Shown here: positions 7,692 through 15,636 of the stretch, piece by piece | Layout of the letters: every line of letters begins with the position of its first letter | How positions within the stretch are numbered: the stretch's first letter is position 1 | Assembly (NCBI GenBank): GCA_016932075.1 | Contig: JAFGDP010000018.1 | Location: forward strand, 1 to 27,000 | From: Chitinispirillaceae bacterium | GTDB taxonomy: Bacteria > Fibrobacterota > Chitinivibrionia > Chitinivibrionales > Chitinispirillaceae | Reading direction: 5' to 3' | Length of the DNA stretch: 27,000 nucleotides | Notes under the pieces: generated by a model | What the model was told of the DNA's origin: nothing | The model's input: the letters and a program-made list of their open reading frames with translations, nothing else | Databases searched by the model: none | Translations under genes and position numbers: made by a program

Positions 7692-9146
7692 TCAAGGCAC
7701 CTTTGTTGCCGTATTCCCGTGCGTCTGCCAATGCAACCTCGATGCCGCATGCTGGCGCAGGTAAGCCAGATATCCCTGGTTTTTATGCACCCACTGCTTC
7801 ACGATCCGCCTGCCCGCGATTTTCATAAACGACGGGTAGAACGACGGGAAAAACGCTCTCGTGTAAAGCGATCTGACCGTTGCGGTAATGGTTTTGCCGG
7901 TCGCGTTCAACGCGTCGTTGAACGCGTTCATATAGGTGTAAAACTCGTCAAAGCAATCGACCATGCCTTTCTGCAGTTCATTGGCAGTCATGTTGCGCGG
8001 CGCAAATACAGAATGCAGTCCGTCATAAAGGCTCCAGTCCTTATGCAGAAGCCGCCCCTCCTTTTCAAACTGGCGAAACACCCGCGTACCCGGGAGCGGG
8101 GTGAGGATCGAAAACTGGGCGTAATTCAGGCTCATGTCGCGGCAGAAGCGCGACGTGGCCGTGAAAACATCCTTCGTGTCGGCATCGCTGCCAAGCATGA
8201 ACATGCCATGAACATCAATGGCGTTTCTTCGGAAAACCTCAATCGAACGCCGTATGTCCTCAACCGTCTGCCGTTTGTTAAAATCCCTGAGCGTGTCCGG
8301 ATTGATTGATTCAAACCCCACATACACCAGCATGCACCCTGCGCGCCGCATCTTTTCGACAAACGCCGGGTTCTTTGTCACTTCGGTGCGTACCTGTGCG
8401 CTCCACCGGACCCGGAACCGGTTCCGCAGCATGAGATCGAGCAGACGGTCGGTGCGGTCCAGATTCGCCGCAAAATGGTCATCAACAAAAAAGATCCAGC
8501 GCGTGCCGTCGCGGCTCCGAAGCGCAAGCTCCTCCATGACCCGCTCCGGGCTTTGCGACCGGTAGGTGCGGCCGAACATCTCGGTCACCGAGCAGAAATT
8601 GCAGTCATATGGACAGCCGCGCGAGGTCAGTATCGGCGTGACCGGCATTCGCCGCTGGCCACGTACCGTGGAATAATCAGGAACAGGAAGGGAATCAAGA
8701 TCGTCAAGAGGAGTCCCGCGCACGATCCGGTCCTTGATCCTGCCCTCGACAAGATCCAGGAATATATTCTCCGCCTCGCCCGCGACCACCTGGTCAACGT
8801 CCTGCTTCACATCATCGGGCAACATGCTGGCGTGTATGCCGCCGGCCATAACATGCGACGGCCTGCCGGCCGCTTTTCTAACCGCGCGATACTCCTTCGC
8901 GATTTCCCTGCCCCGGTCGATCGTGGCGGTCAGACAGCTCAGGCAGAGAATGTCCGCATCAGCAAGGTCCGGCGGCCCGATCCGCCGTTTCATGATGTTT
9001 TCGTTGAACACGTCGGCCGTATACCCTGCCGCGCGCGCAATGGTCGCGAGGTAGATCGGACCGAGAAGGGGAATGGTCATGAACTTGGCAAACACGTTCG
9101 AGGGCGCGCCCGACGGCTCAACAAACAGAATCCGTGGTTTACTCAT
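7692..9146 (-). CDS. B12-binding-type radical SAM protein
   Basis: Protein of 484 aa. The N-terminal third resembles a cobalamin-binding Rossmann domain (ILFVEPSGAPSN...LGPIYLATIARAAGYTADVFNEN, then ILCLSCLTATI and VMAGGIHASMLPDDV). The radical SAM domain follows with the cluster motif CPYDCNFC (Cys178, Cys182, Cys185). The remainder fits the BchE-like superfamily, for example FFVDDHFAANLDRT, VYVGFESINPDTLRDFNK and FMLGSDADT. The B12 domain lacks an obvious DxHxxG motif, so cobalamin binding is uncertain. An AAGGAG site precedes the ATG. The gene lies 11 bp after the membrane protein gene and is probably co-transcribed with it. The reaction is not predictable; methylation or lipid/cofactor modification is usual for relatives. 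Confidence 0.85.
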   Translation of the reverse strand: MSKPRILFVEPSGAPSNVFAKFMTIPLLGPIYLATIARAAGYTADVFNENIMKRRIGPPDLADADILCLSCLTATIDRGREIAKEYRAVRKAAGRPSHVMAGGIHASMLPDDVKQDVDQVVAGEAENIFLDLVEGRIKDRIVRGTPLDDLDSLPVPDYSTVRGQRRMPVTPILTSRGCPYDCNFCSVTEMFGRTYRSQSPERVMEELALRSRDGTRWIFFVDDHFAANLDRTDRLLDLMLRNRFRVRWSAQVRTEVTKNPAFVEKMRRAGCMLVYVGFESINPDTLRDFNKRQTVEDIRRSIEVFRRNAIDVHGMFMLGSDADTKDVFTATSRFCRDMSLNYAQFSILTPLPGTRVFRQFEKEGRLLHKDWSLYDGLHSVFAPRNMTANELQKGMVDCFDEFYTYMNAFNDALNATGKTITATVRSLYTRAFFPSFYPSFMKIAGRRIVKQWVHKNQGYLAYLRQHAASRLHWQTHGNTATKVP

Positions 9147-9157
9147 GATACGACTCC

Positions 9158-9637
9158 TTATCGCTTTACGTAATAATAATTAACCACCAGCAGGCTCGCG
9201 CCAAAGGCCACAAGCGAAAGCGGCCAGAGATGGAGCGAAACGCCAAAGACCAGGAAAAAGACGGTTGCCAGCATAATAAGACCAGATCCGAGATACAAAA
9301 AAAGCCGTACGCGACTGCTCATGAACATGCCTAGAAATCCTGTTCCGGTAATGCCGAGAAACACCGGCCACAGGGTCGCGGTCATGCGCCAGGTGGTATA
9401 GTTCAAATAAAAGAAAAACAGGGCGCACAGCACCAGAACAATGCCCAAGAAAAGAAGCGCCAGATCGCCCCTGCCGCGCTCGGAAAAAAGCATGAGAAAC
9501 CCTGCGCCCACAATGAGCGGGAACAAAGGCCATAATTTGCTTGCGCCGGAAATAGCCCCGATATTTTCAAGTGTCAGCGCAATGCCGGCAATAATCAGGA
9601 CAACGGCCAGAACAAAAACACTGCGAACCCTGCGCAT
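9158..9637 (-). CDS. Six-helix membrane protein with three-fold LWP repeat (LiaF-TM/DUF5668-like)
   Basis: Small integral membrane protein of 159 aa with hydrophobic segments at about 5-23, 35-51, 58-78, 88-106, 110-131 and 136-156. Every second helix begins with the same motif: LWPLFPLIVGAGFLML (35-50), LWPVFLGITGTGFLGM (89-104) and LWPLSLVAFGASLLVV (137-152). This points to triplication of a two-helix unit. The WPL..LI..G pattern recalls the LiaI/LiaF-type transmembrane domain of envelope-stress proteins, but the soluble domain of LiaF is absent. A GGAG site precedes the ATG. It is the first gene of a two-gene operon with the radical SAM protein. Function unknown. Confidence 0.8.
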   Translation of the reverse strand: MRRVRSVFVLAVVLIIAGIALTLENIGAISGASKLWPLFPLIVGAGFLMLFSERGRGDLALLFLGIVLVLCALFFFYLNYTTWRMTATLWPVFLGITGTGFLGMFMSSRVRLFLYLGSGLIMLATVFFLVFGVSLHLWPLSLVAFGASLLVVNYYYVKR

Positions 9638-9652
9638 ACAAGCTCCGGGGTA

Positions 9653-9680
9653 AATATACCTTATTAATTGCTGCCGGCAA
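9653..9680 (-). promoter_or_regulatory. Candidate sigma70 promoter for the membrane protein / radical SAM operon
   Basis: On the minus strand TTGCCG (9675-9680) and TATATT (9653-9658) are separated by 16 bp, 4/6 and 5/6 matches to the consensus. The predicted start lies just before the GGAG ribosome site of the gene starting at 9637. Confidence 0.5.
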
Positions 9681-9685
9681 AATAA

Positions 9686-9741
9686 TCAGCACACAAGGCA
9701 AATACCGTGCGAACCCACATGACCGTGGCGGGTTGTGCTGA
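9686..9741. other. Nested inverted repeat downstream of the GH1 gene
   Basis: TCAGCACA (9686-9693) pairs with TGTGCTGA (9734-9741), and within it CCAC (9715-9718) pairs with GTGG (9725-9728) around a 6-nt loop. No U-tract follows, so it is not a classical intrinsic terminator. It may be a structured 3' end of the beta-glucosidase mRNA or an operator upstream of the next promoter. Confidence 0.3.
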
Positions 9742-9774
9742 AGGCCTGCCAGCTTATATGATCAAGCTCTGCTT

Positions 9775-11148
9775 TTACGTTTTATCAATACCCGCCCCGT
9801 TCGTCCGTATCACGTCCCGGTACCAGTACCCTGAATCCTTGACCGTCCTCTTCCGGGTCCCGTAATCCACATGCACGAGCCCGAACCGCTTGTCATATCC
9901 GTCGGCCCATTCGAAATTGTCCATAATTGACCAGTGAAAGTACCCCAGTCCCTTTACCCCGTCCCGGAGCGATCGTGCGTATTCCGTCAAATAGCGCGCC
10001 ATGAAATCGATCCGCTGCGGGTCATGCACGCGGCCGTCCCGGTGCACCCAGTCGCAGTTCGCTAAGCCGTTTTCAGTGACCACAAGGGGCAGGAGGTAAC
10101 GCTCGTGATAAAACATGGGGCCCCAATAGAGAGCTTGCGGGGCCACGTGCCACTCCTTTGCCGTAATGGGACGACCGGGCAGTGCCGGCACCATCTCGGG
10201 TGTTCTGTCTTTTGCGGCACGGACCGCCCTTCCCTCGTAAATATTGATGCCGAAAAAATCGAGCGGCTGACGTATGATTTCCATGTCGGCGGGTTCACAG
10301 GACGGCATGTCCTTGCCAAAAAAAGCGACACCCTGCTCAGGATACCTGCCCAGCACCATGGGATCGGAAAACCAGCAGTTGTTGAAAACGTTTTTGGCCG
10401 TTATGGTAAACATGGCGCGCCGCGCCGCGTCGACATCCGCAGGATCACTGGTATCGGGAAACATGACAAAACTGTCAGGCGCAACGCCGACAACCGGCGC
10501 GGTCTTCGCGTGCGCCCGGATCGCGGCGACGGCTTTGCCATGCGCAAGCAGCGCATGGTGTCCCGCCCGCAGGACCCCGCTGAATTCGAGCTTCAGTCCT
10601 GGGGCGTGATACCCGGTCTGGTGTCCGTAGCCGATAAAGCAGCGCGGCTCGTTAAGCGTTATCCAGTGCGTTACCCGGTCTGACAGGGCATCGACTGCAA
10701 CCCGCGTATAGTCGGCAAACCATTCGGCGCTCTCGCGCTTGAGCCAGCCGCCTTTTTCAAACAAGGCAAGCGGATAGTCCCAGTGAAAAAGGGTGATCCA
10801 TGGCTCTATCCCGCTATCGAGCAGTTCGTCGATAAGCGCGGAATAAAACGCGATACCGGCCGGATTCGTTTTGCCGGTGCCTTCAGGAAGAATGCGGGGC
10901 CAGGAGAGAGAGAGGCGGTAAGCCGATACGCCGATCTCCTTGAGCAGGCGAACGTCTTCCCGGAACCGGTGGTAGTGGTCGCAGGCAAGGTCCCCGGACT
11001 CGCCGTGCGCAACCGCTCCCTGCTGCTTGCAGAACCGGTCCCATACCGAGAGACCTTTGCCGTCCTCATACGCCGCTCCTTCAATCTGATAACTTGACGC
11101 GGCAGCGCCCCATATAAAATCCTTTGGAAAGGTAACCGATGTATCCAT
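9775..11148 (-). CDS. Beta-glucosidase, glycoside hydrolase family 1
   Basis: Cytoplasmic retaining beta-glycosidase of 457 aa, a full-length GH1 (TIM barrel). The N-terminal signature FPKDFIWGAAASSYQIEGA is present (about 7-25). The acid/base glutamate is in TLNEP (Glu167) and the nucleophile in TENG (Glu359). Other hallmarks are SLSWPRILPEG, WITLFHWDYP and the C-terminal YFHWSIMDNFEWADGYDKRFGL. The start used is the ATG at 11148: an AAGGAG site lies just ahead of it, while the in-frame ATG at 11163 would place that site inside the coding region. There is no signal peptide. It hydrolyses cellobiose or aryl glucosides to glucose; exact specificity is not readable. It is transcribed divergently from glgB. 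Confidence 0.95.
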   Translation of the reverse strand: MDTSVTFPKDFIWGAAASSYQIEGAAYEDGKGLSVWDRFCKQQGAVAHGESGDLACDHYHRFREDVRLLKEIGVSAYRLSLSWPRILPEGTGKTNPAGIAFYSALIDELLDSGIEPWITLFHWDYPLALFEKGGWLKRESAEWFADYTRVAVDALSDRVTHWITLNEPRCFIGYGHQTGYHAPGLKLEFSGVLRAGHHALLAHGKAVAAIRAHAKTAPVVGVAPDSFVMFPDTSDPADVDAARRAMFTITAKNVFNNCWFSDPMVLGRYPEQGVAFFGKDMPSCEPADMEIIRQPLDFFGINIYEGRAVRAAKDRTPEMVPALPGRPITAKEWHVAPQALYWGPMFYHERYLLPLVVTENGLANCDWVHRDGRVHDPQRIDFMARYLTEYARSLRDGVKGLGYFHWSIMDNFEWADGYDKRFGLVHVDYGTRKRTVKDSGYWYRDVIRTNGAGIDKT

Positions 11149-11159
11149 TGATTCTCCTT

Positions 11160-11178
11160 GCACGGCAATTCACCGTGC
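11160..11178 (-). promoter_or_regulatory. Stem-loop directly upstream of the beta-glucosidase ribosome site
   Basis: GCACGG (11160-11165) and CCGTGC (11173-11178) form a perfect 6-bp GC-rich stem with a 7-nt loop. On the minus strand the stem ends immediately before the AAGGAG site of the GH1 gene. It could affect translation or mRNA stability, or be a DNA operator. Confidence 0.4.
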
Positions 11179-11204
11179 CAGACTTGTTCACAGCATGGTA
11201 TATT

Positions 11205-11262
11205 AGGTACTGTGCGAGAAAAAGGCACGCAGGAAGCGTATGTTGTGCGAATTACAGTACCT
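11205..11262. promoter_or_regulatory. Widely spaced 9-bp inverted repeat in the bglA-glgB divergent region
   Basis: AGGTACTGT (11205-11213) and its exact complement ACAGTACCT (11254-11262) are 40 bp apart, between the GH1 gene (minus) and glgB (plus). Centre-to-centre spacing is 49 bp, close to five helical turns, which would suit a looping or dimer-of-dimers regulator. Inference only. Confidence 0.3.
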
Positions 11263-11331
11263 TATGCCGCGAAACCATCCAATGCCAATTTTTCTTGCTT
11301 TGCCGGCGCAGCAAAATTGCCACATAACCGG

Positions 11332-11360
11332 TTCACAGCAATCGCCTATGAAAATAGTAT
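11332..11360 (+). promoter_or_regulatory. Candidate promoter of glgB
   Basis: TTCACA (11332-11337) and TAGTAT (11355-11360) with a 17-bp spacer, 5/6 and 4/6 matches to the sigma70 consensus. The predicted start is about 35 nt before the glgB ATG. Confidence 0.4.
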
Positions 11361-11402
11361 GTTCACCATCAGGCTCAGAAACAATACAAGGACCCGCGAT
11401 CC

Positions 11403-13445
11403 ATGAGTGATCATATACACGCTCCGGCCAAACCGGATACGGCTGCAAACGGATCTTCCCAATTGAGCGATCTCGACATCTACCTGTTCAGGCAGGGAAA
11501 CCATTGCCGGCTCTATGATAAGCTCGGCGCCCATCCTATCACTCTTGAGGACGGAAGCCTGGGCTACTACTTCGCGGTCTGGGCGCCCAATGCCAGAGCG
11601 GTATCGGTGGTGGGTGATTTCAACGGGTGGAAAAACGACGCCAACCGGCTCACGGCCAGGTCCGACGGTTCCGGCCTGTGGGAGGGGGTGGTCCCCGGTC
11701 TGGACAAGGGAAACCTGTACAAATACCATATCGAATCAGCAACTGACAACTACACGGCAAACCGCGGCGATCCGTACGCGTTTTTCTGGGAAACTCCACC
11801 AGCAACCTCCCCCATCACCTGGAACCTCGATTATACATGGAACGATTCGGCCTGGATGAAAAAACGTAAAAAGCATAATGCGCTCACCGGCCCGATCTCG
11901 GTCTATGAGGTCCACCTCGGATCGTGGCGCAGGAAAAGCGCGTCAAAAGACGATTTCCTTAATTACCGCGAGATCGCACCGCTTCTTGCGGATTATGTGA
12001 AGGAGCTTGGATTTACCCACGTGGAGTTCCTGCCCGTTATGGAGCATCCGTTCTACGGTTCATGGGGATACCAGACCACCGGCTACTTTGCGCCGACCAG
12101 CCGGTACGGCACGCCGCAGGATTTCATGTATCTGGTCGACTTTCTGCATCAGCAGGAAATAGGCGTGATCCTCGACTGGGTGCCGTCGCATTTCCCCAGC
12201 GACGAACACGGCCTGGTGTATTTTGACGGCACGCACCTGTACGAGCACAGCGATCCGCGCGAAGGATTTCATCCGGACTGGAAAAGCTACATTTACAACT
12301 ACGGCCGGGCCGAAGTCCGCTCATTTCTCTTCTCAAGCGCCATGTTCTGGCTTGACAAATACCATGCCGATGGTCTGCGGGTCGATGCCGTGGCATCCAT
12401 GCTCTATCGCGACTACTCACGGCCAGCCGGCCAGTGGATCCCGAACAAATACGGCGGCCGCGAAAACCTCGAGGCCATCGATTTCCTGAAAAAACTGAAT
12501 GTCGAAGTGTACAAGGCGTTTCCTGACGTGCAGATGATCGCCGAGGAGTCCACAGCCTGGCCAATGGTATCGAAACCGACCTATATCGGCGGCCTGGGAT
12601 TCGGCATGAAATGGAACATGGGCTGGATGCACGATACGCTTTATTACATGAGCAAGAATCCGATCCACCGGAAATACCATCATAATGAGCTCACCTTTTC
12701 CATGATTTACGCGTTTTCGGAAAACTACATGCTCCCCCTTTCACACGACGAAGTGGTGCACGGCAAACAGTCACTGGTCAATAAGATGCCGGGCGACGAC
12801 TGGCAGCGGCTCGCCAATCTCCGGCTGCTCTATTCTTATCAGTTTGCGCATCCCGGCAAAAAGCTGCTGTTCATGGGCGGCGAGTTTGCCCAGTGGTCCG
12901 AATGGGCGCACGACAGCTCCCTTGCGTTCGAACTCAGCCAGCATGACCGGCATAAGGGGATCGCGCTTCTGGTTCACGATTGCAATCGGCTTTATCGCTC
13001 GATAAAAGCGCTGCACGAATTTGATTTCGAGGCAACCGGTTTTGAATGGATCGATTTCAAGGACTGGGAGCACAGCGTGATCTCTTTTCTGCGCAAGGGC
13101 AGCGATCCCCATGAGGTGGTCCTGGTGGTGTGCAATTTCACTCCGGTGCCACGCTTTAACTATCGCGTCGGCGTTCCATTCGCCGGATACTGGAAAGAAA
13201 TTCTTAATAGTGATGCCGCGGTGTATGGCGGCAGCAACCTCGGCAACGGCGGAGGCGCGGAAAGTGCGGATCTGGCATGCTTTGGGAAAAAGCAGTCAGT
13301 GCAGCTCACGCTGCCGCCGCTTGCCGCAATCATGCTGCTCTACCAGAAAAAAGAGCCGGAAGCCGATACAATAATTGAAACCACCACAAATAGTAGCGAT
13401 AAAAAACGACAACCACAAAATGACCTCACGGATGCAATTCGCTGA
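11403..13445 (+). CDS. glgB: 1,4-alpha-glucan branching enzyme GlgB
   Basis: Glycogen branching enzyme of 680 aa (GH13). The N-terminal CBM48 domain is visible ([23 protein letters not shown], 54-76). The (beta/alpha)8 barrel carries DWVPSHF (258-264), [11 protein letters not shown] with nucleophile Asp328, IAEEST with acid/base Glu381, and [12 protein letters not shown] with Asp449. The spacing 328/381/449 equals that of E. coli Asp405/Glu458/Asp526, which argues for an active enzyme. It cuts alpha-1,4 glucan chains and re-attaches them in alpha-1,6 linkage in the cytoplasm. No other glycogen gene (glgA, glgC, glgP) is nearby. The last 35 residues are a hydrophilic tail not typical of the family. 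Its 3' end overlaps the next small ORF. Confidence 0.97.
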   Translation: MSDHIHAPAKPDTAANGSSQLSDLDIYLFRQGNHCRLYDKLGAHPITLEDGSLGYYFAVWAPNARAVSVVGDFNGWKNDANRLTARSDGSGLWEGVVPGLDKGNLYKYHIESATDNYTANRGDPYAFFWETPPATSPITWNLDYTWNDSAWMKKRKKHNALTGPISVYEVHLGSWRRKSASKDDFLNYREIAPLLADYVKELGFTHVEFLPVMEHPFYGSWGYQTTGYFAPTSRYGTPQDFMYLVDFLHQQEIGVILDWVPSHFPSDEHGLVYFDGTHLYEHSDPREGFHPDWKSYIYNYGRAEVRSFLFSSAMFWLDKYHADGLRVDAVASMLYRDYSRPAGQWIPNKYGGRENLEAIDFLKKLNVEVYKAFPDVQMIAEESTAWPMVSKPTYIGGLGFGMKWNMGWMHDTLYYMSKNPIHRKYHHNELTFSMIYAFSENYMLPLSHDEVVHGKQSLVNKMPGDDWQRLANLRLLYSYQFAHPGKKLLFMGGEFAQWSEWAHDSSLAFELSQHDRHKGIALLVHDCNRLYRSIKALHEFDFEATGFEWIDFKDWEHSVISFLRKGSDPHEVVLVVCNFTPVPRFNYRVGVPFAGYWKEILNSDAAVYGGSNLGNGGGAESADLACFGKKQSVQLTLPPLAAIMLLYQKKEPEADTIIETTTNSSDKKRQPQNDLTDAIR

Positions 13446-13761
13446 CGCCGTCACGCACCTGAAAAAAAACGGCATATCTGCAATATTGTGCTTATATTTA
13501 CGAAATGGAGTGTTGCCCCTCTCCAGCAACGCGTCATCATCATCCAAAACCACGCGGGCGTTTATGCTTGGAAAGAAATCCTACTTTTTCAATAAAGAGG
13601 GCGGCGAGATCAATCCCGACCTCATTGAAAAACCTCCCCTGTGCCTCTCATGCAGAAAAAACGATGACCCTTCCGAAGAGGTTTTTTGTATTTTAAACCG
13701 GATGGGTCAGCTGGATGCCGAAGGGTTTCACTGCAGCGCCTATCAGCCAGACTCTTTTTAG
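13420..13761 (+). CDS. Small four-cysteine protein, probably metal binding
   Basis: I do not recognise the family. From the ATG at 13420 it has 113 residues (an ATG at 13432 is equally possible; neither has a good ribosome site). It overlaps the glgB 3' end by 26 bp in another frame. The C-terminal half has four cysteines: PLCLSC, then [11 protein letters not shown], then FHCSAYQP, spaced C-x2-C-x12-C-x14-C. That is plausible for a structural Zn or Fe site and for a real, conserved protein. The N-terminal half is a mixed basic/hydrophobic segment with a serine run. No neighbour explains its role. Confidence 0.6.
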   Translation: MTSRMQFADAVTHLKKNGISAILCLYLRNGVLPLSSNASSSSKTTRAFMLGKKSYFFNKEGGEINPDLIEKPPLCLSCRKNDDPSEEVFCILNRMGQLDAEGFHCSAYQPDSF

Positions 13762-13920
13762 TCACTGCAGCTGAATGGCCTGCGCTTTTTACGCAGATTA
13801 TTCCTGTGTAGAGTGACTTCTCCGGCGATACCGGCTTACGCCCTGTTTTCGCGGGCCTGTTCATGCGGATGATGTTGTCTCAAACACCTGATCATGTTCG
13901 TTTTTTCATCGACCATAGTG

Positions 13921-14568
13921 ATGAGTCCAACGCTCTTATTTGATTTTGACGGCACCATAGCAGACACGCTCGAAATTTCGATCACGCTCGGGCGATCAGT
14001 ACTGGATTCGGTGAAACTGCACCATTTCACCGAAGAAGATATCATCCAGTTCCGCAACCTCCCTTTCAAGGAATCGGTGCGCAGGCTCAGAATTCCATTG
14101 CGTAAAATCCCGGCACTGGTTCTCCGTATCCGTCGAGGAATCCGGGACCACATTGACGAAATCGCGCCGTTTCCAGGGATTCGTGAAGCGCTTGCGGACA
14201 TCAGGAGCCACTGCTCTTTTCTGGGCATCATCACCTCGAACTCCAGAGAAAACGTAGCGTACTTTTTAAAAAAATTCGATCTGGATTTTTTCGACGCAGG
14301 AGCTTATTCCTCTGCGCTTTCAAATAAAACCTCAAAAATCCGCAGACTCATGCGGAAAAACTGCCTGGGGAAGGAAAACGTCATTTATATCGGCGACACG
14401 ACAAGTGATATCGACGATTGCAGAAACGTGGGGATCAAGGTGGCTGCCGTGACCTGGGGGTACAACACGAAGGCGGTTCTGGAAGCGGCAAAGCCTGATT
14501 TCCTTATAGAAAATGTCGAAGACTTGAAACTTCTTGCTTCACATGACCGACAGCCGCGGAGGGAGTAA
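13921..14568 (+). CDS. HAD-superfamily hydrolase, phosphoglycolate-phosphatase-like
   Basis: Haloacid-dehalogenase-type phosphatase of 215 aa. Motif I is LLFDFDGTIADT (nucleophile Asp8, acid/base Asp10), motif II is GIITSNS, motif III lysine lies in SNKTSKIRRL, and motif IV is IYIGDTTSDID. A helical cap occupies about residues 15-85. The ATG at 13921 is preferred over 13894 because motif I then sits at the usual distance from the N-terminus; GTG at 13918 is possible and no clear ribosome site marks any of them. The stop overlaps the galE start by one base (TAATG), so the two are coupled. Likely substrate: a small sugar phosphate; not determinable. Confidence 0.87.
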   Translation: MSPTLLFDFDGTIADTLEISITLGRSVLDSVKLHHFTEEDIIQFRNLPFKESVRRLRIPLRKIPALVLRIRRGIRDHIDEIAPFPGIREALADIRSHCSFLGIITSNSRENVAYFLKKFDLDFFDAGAYSSALSNKTSKIRRLMRKNCLGKENVIYIGDTTSDIDDCRNVGIKVAAVTWGYNTKAVLEAAKPDFLIENVEDLKLLASHDRQPRRE

Positions 14569-15554
14569 TGGCGGGGTATAAAAAGAACATCCTTGTTGTG
14601 GGCGGCGCAGGGTATATCGGCAGCCATGTGTGCAAAGAGCTTTCTCGAAGCGGTTACACACCGGTAAGTTATGACAACCTAGTGTACGGGCATGAGTGGG
14701 CAGTCAAATGGGGGCCGTTTGCAAAGGGCGATATCCATGATGTCAAACGGCTGCGCGAGGTCATGAGCGCCAACGCCATTGACGCGGTCATCCACCTTGC
14801 CGCGTTTGCCTATGTCGGCGAATCGGTCGCGCACCCGGCAAAGTATTACCGTAACAACGTTGCCGGTTCCCTTTCTCTTTTCGAGGCGATGCGTGAAACG
14901 CAGGTAAAGAATATCGTGTTTTCCAGCACCTGCGCCGTGTACGGGATTCCACAGGAGATTCCCATAACGGAACGCTCGCCGCGCAACCCGGTCAATCCCT
15001 ATGGCGCTTCAAAGCTCATGATCGAGCGGATTCTGGAAGACTATCACCGGGCCTACGGATTCAACAGCGTGTCGTTACGATACTTCAACGCTGCTGGCGC
15101 AGACCCTGACGCCGAAATCGGCGAGGCCCACGATCCTGAAACGCATCTTATCCCGCTTATGCTCGACGCAGGCATGGGCCGGCGCGAAGAGCTCAAGGTG
15201 TTCGGCAATACCTATCCGACCAGGGACGGCACCTGCATCAGGGATTATATTCACGTGACGGACCTGGCGCGGGCGCACGTGCTCGCGCTCGATCTTATTG
15301 AGCGCAAGCAGTCCATGTGCGTTGTCATGAATCTCGGCACAGGACAGGGGCATTCTATCATGGAAATGATCGAAAAAGCGAAAGAGATCATTGGCAGGAA
15401 CATTCCCTATTCCATTGCCCCGCCTCGCGAGGGTGATCCGCCGGTTCTTGTCGCCGATCCGACTGACGCGCTTGCGCAGCTAAACTGGAAAGCCCGGTAT
15501 GCGGACATCGGCCAGATCATTACCCATGCATGGAACTTCCATAAAAATGTATGA
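14568..15554 (+). CDS. galE: UDP-glucose/UDP-sugar 4-epimerase
   Basis: NAD-dependent short-chain-dehydrogenase-type epimerase of 328 aa. The Rossmann motif is VVGGAGYIGSH (10-20), followed by VIHLAA (74-79), FSSTCAVYG with the catalytic serine at about 120, and NPYGASK with Tyr145 and Lys149. The substrate segment SLRYFNAAGADPD and the C-terminal REGDPPVLVADP are typical of GalE. The ribosome site GGAGGGAG lies within the end of the HAD gene. It interconverts UDP-glucose and UDP-galactose; members of this group may also epimerise UDP-xylose and UDP-L-arabinose, which matters here because the next gene resembles an arabinokinase. It supplies precursors for the polysaccharide genes downstream. 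Confidence 0.94.
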   Translation: MAGYKKNILVVGGAGYIGSHVCKELSRSGYTPVSYDNLVYGHEWAVKWGPFAKGDIHDVKRLREVMSANAIDAVIHLAAFAYVGESVAHPAKYYRNNVAGSLSLFEAMRETQVKNIVFSSTCAVYGIPQEIPITERSPRNPVNPYGASKLMIERILEDYHRAYGFNSVSLRYFNAAGADPDAEIGEAHDPETHLIPLMLDAGMGRREELKVFGNTYPTRDGTCIRDYIHVTDLARAHVLALDLIERKQSMCVVMNLGTGQGHSIMEMIEKAKEIIGRNIPYSIAPPREGDPPVLVADPTDALAQLNWKARYADIGQIITHAWNFHKNV

Positions 15555-15636
15555 AAACAGATAAGCAATCCCATGCCTGACTTTTAACCACAAACAGATT
15601 ACATCCATCAACCAACGTCTCAAGGAATAACCAAGA

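Noticed and set aside
11149..11163. Upstream ATG of the beta-glucosidase
   Set aside because: The AAGGAG ribosome site would fall inside the coding sequence; the ATG at 11148 is correctly spaced from it.
13761..13817. Possible terminator after the four-cysteine protein (GTCACT/AGTGAC around CTGCG/CGCAG)
   Set aside because: Stems are only 5-6 bp, the arms are far apart and no T-run follows; too weak to call.
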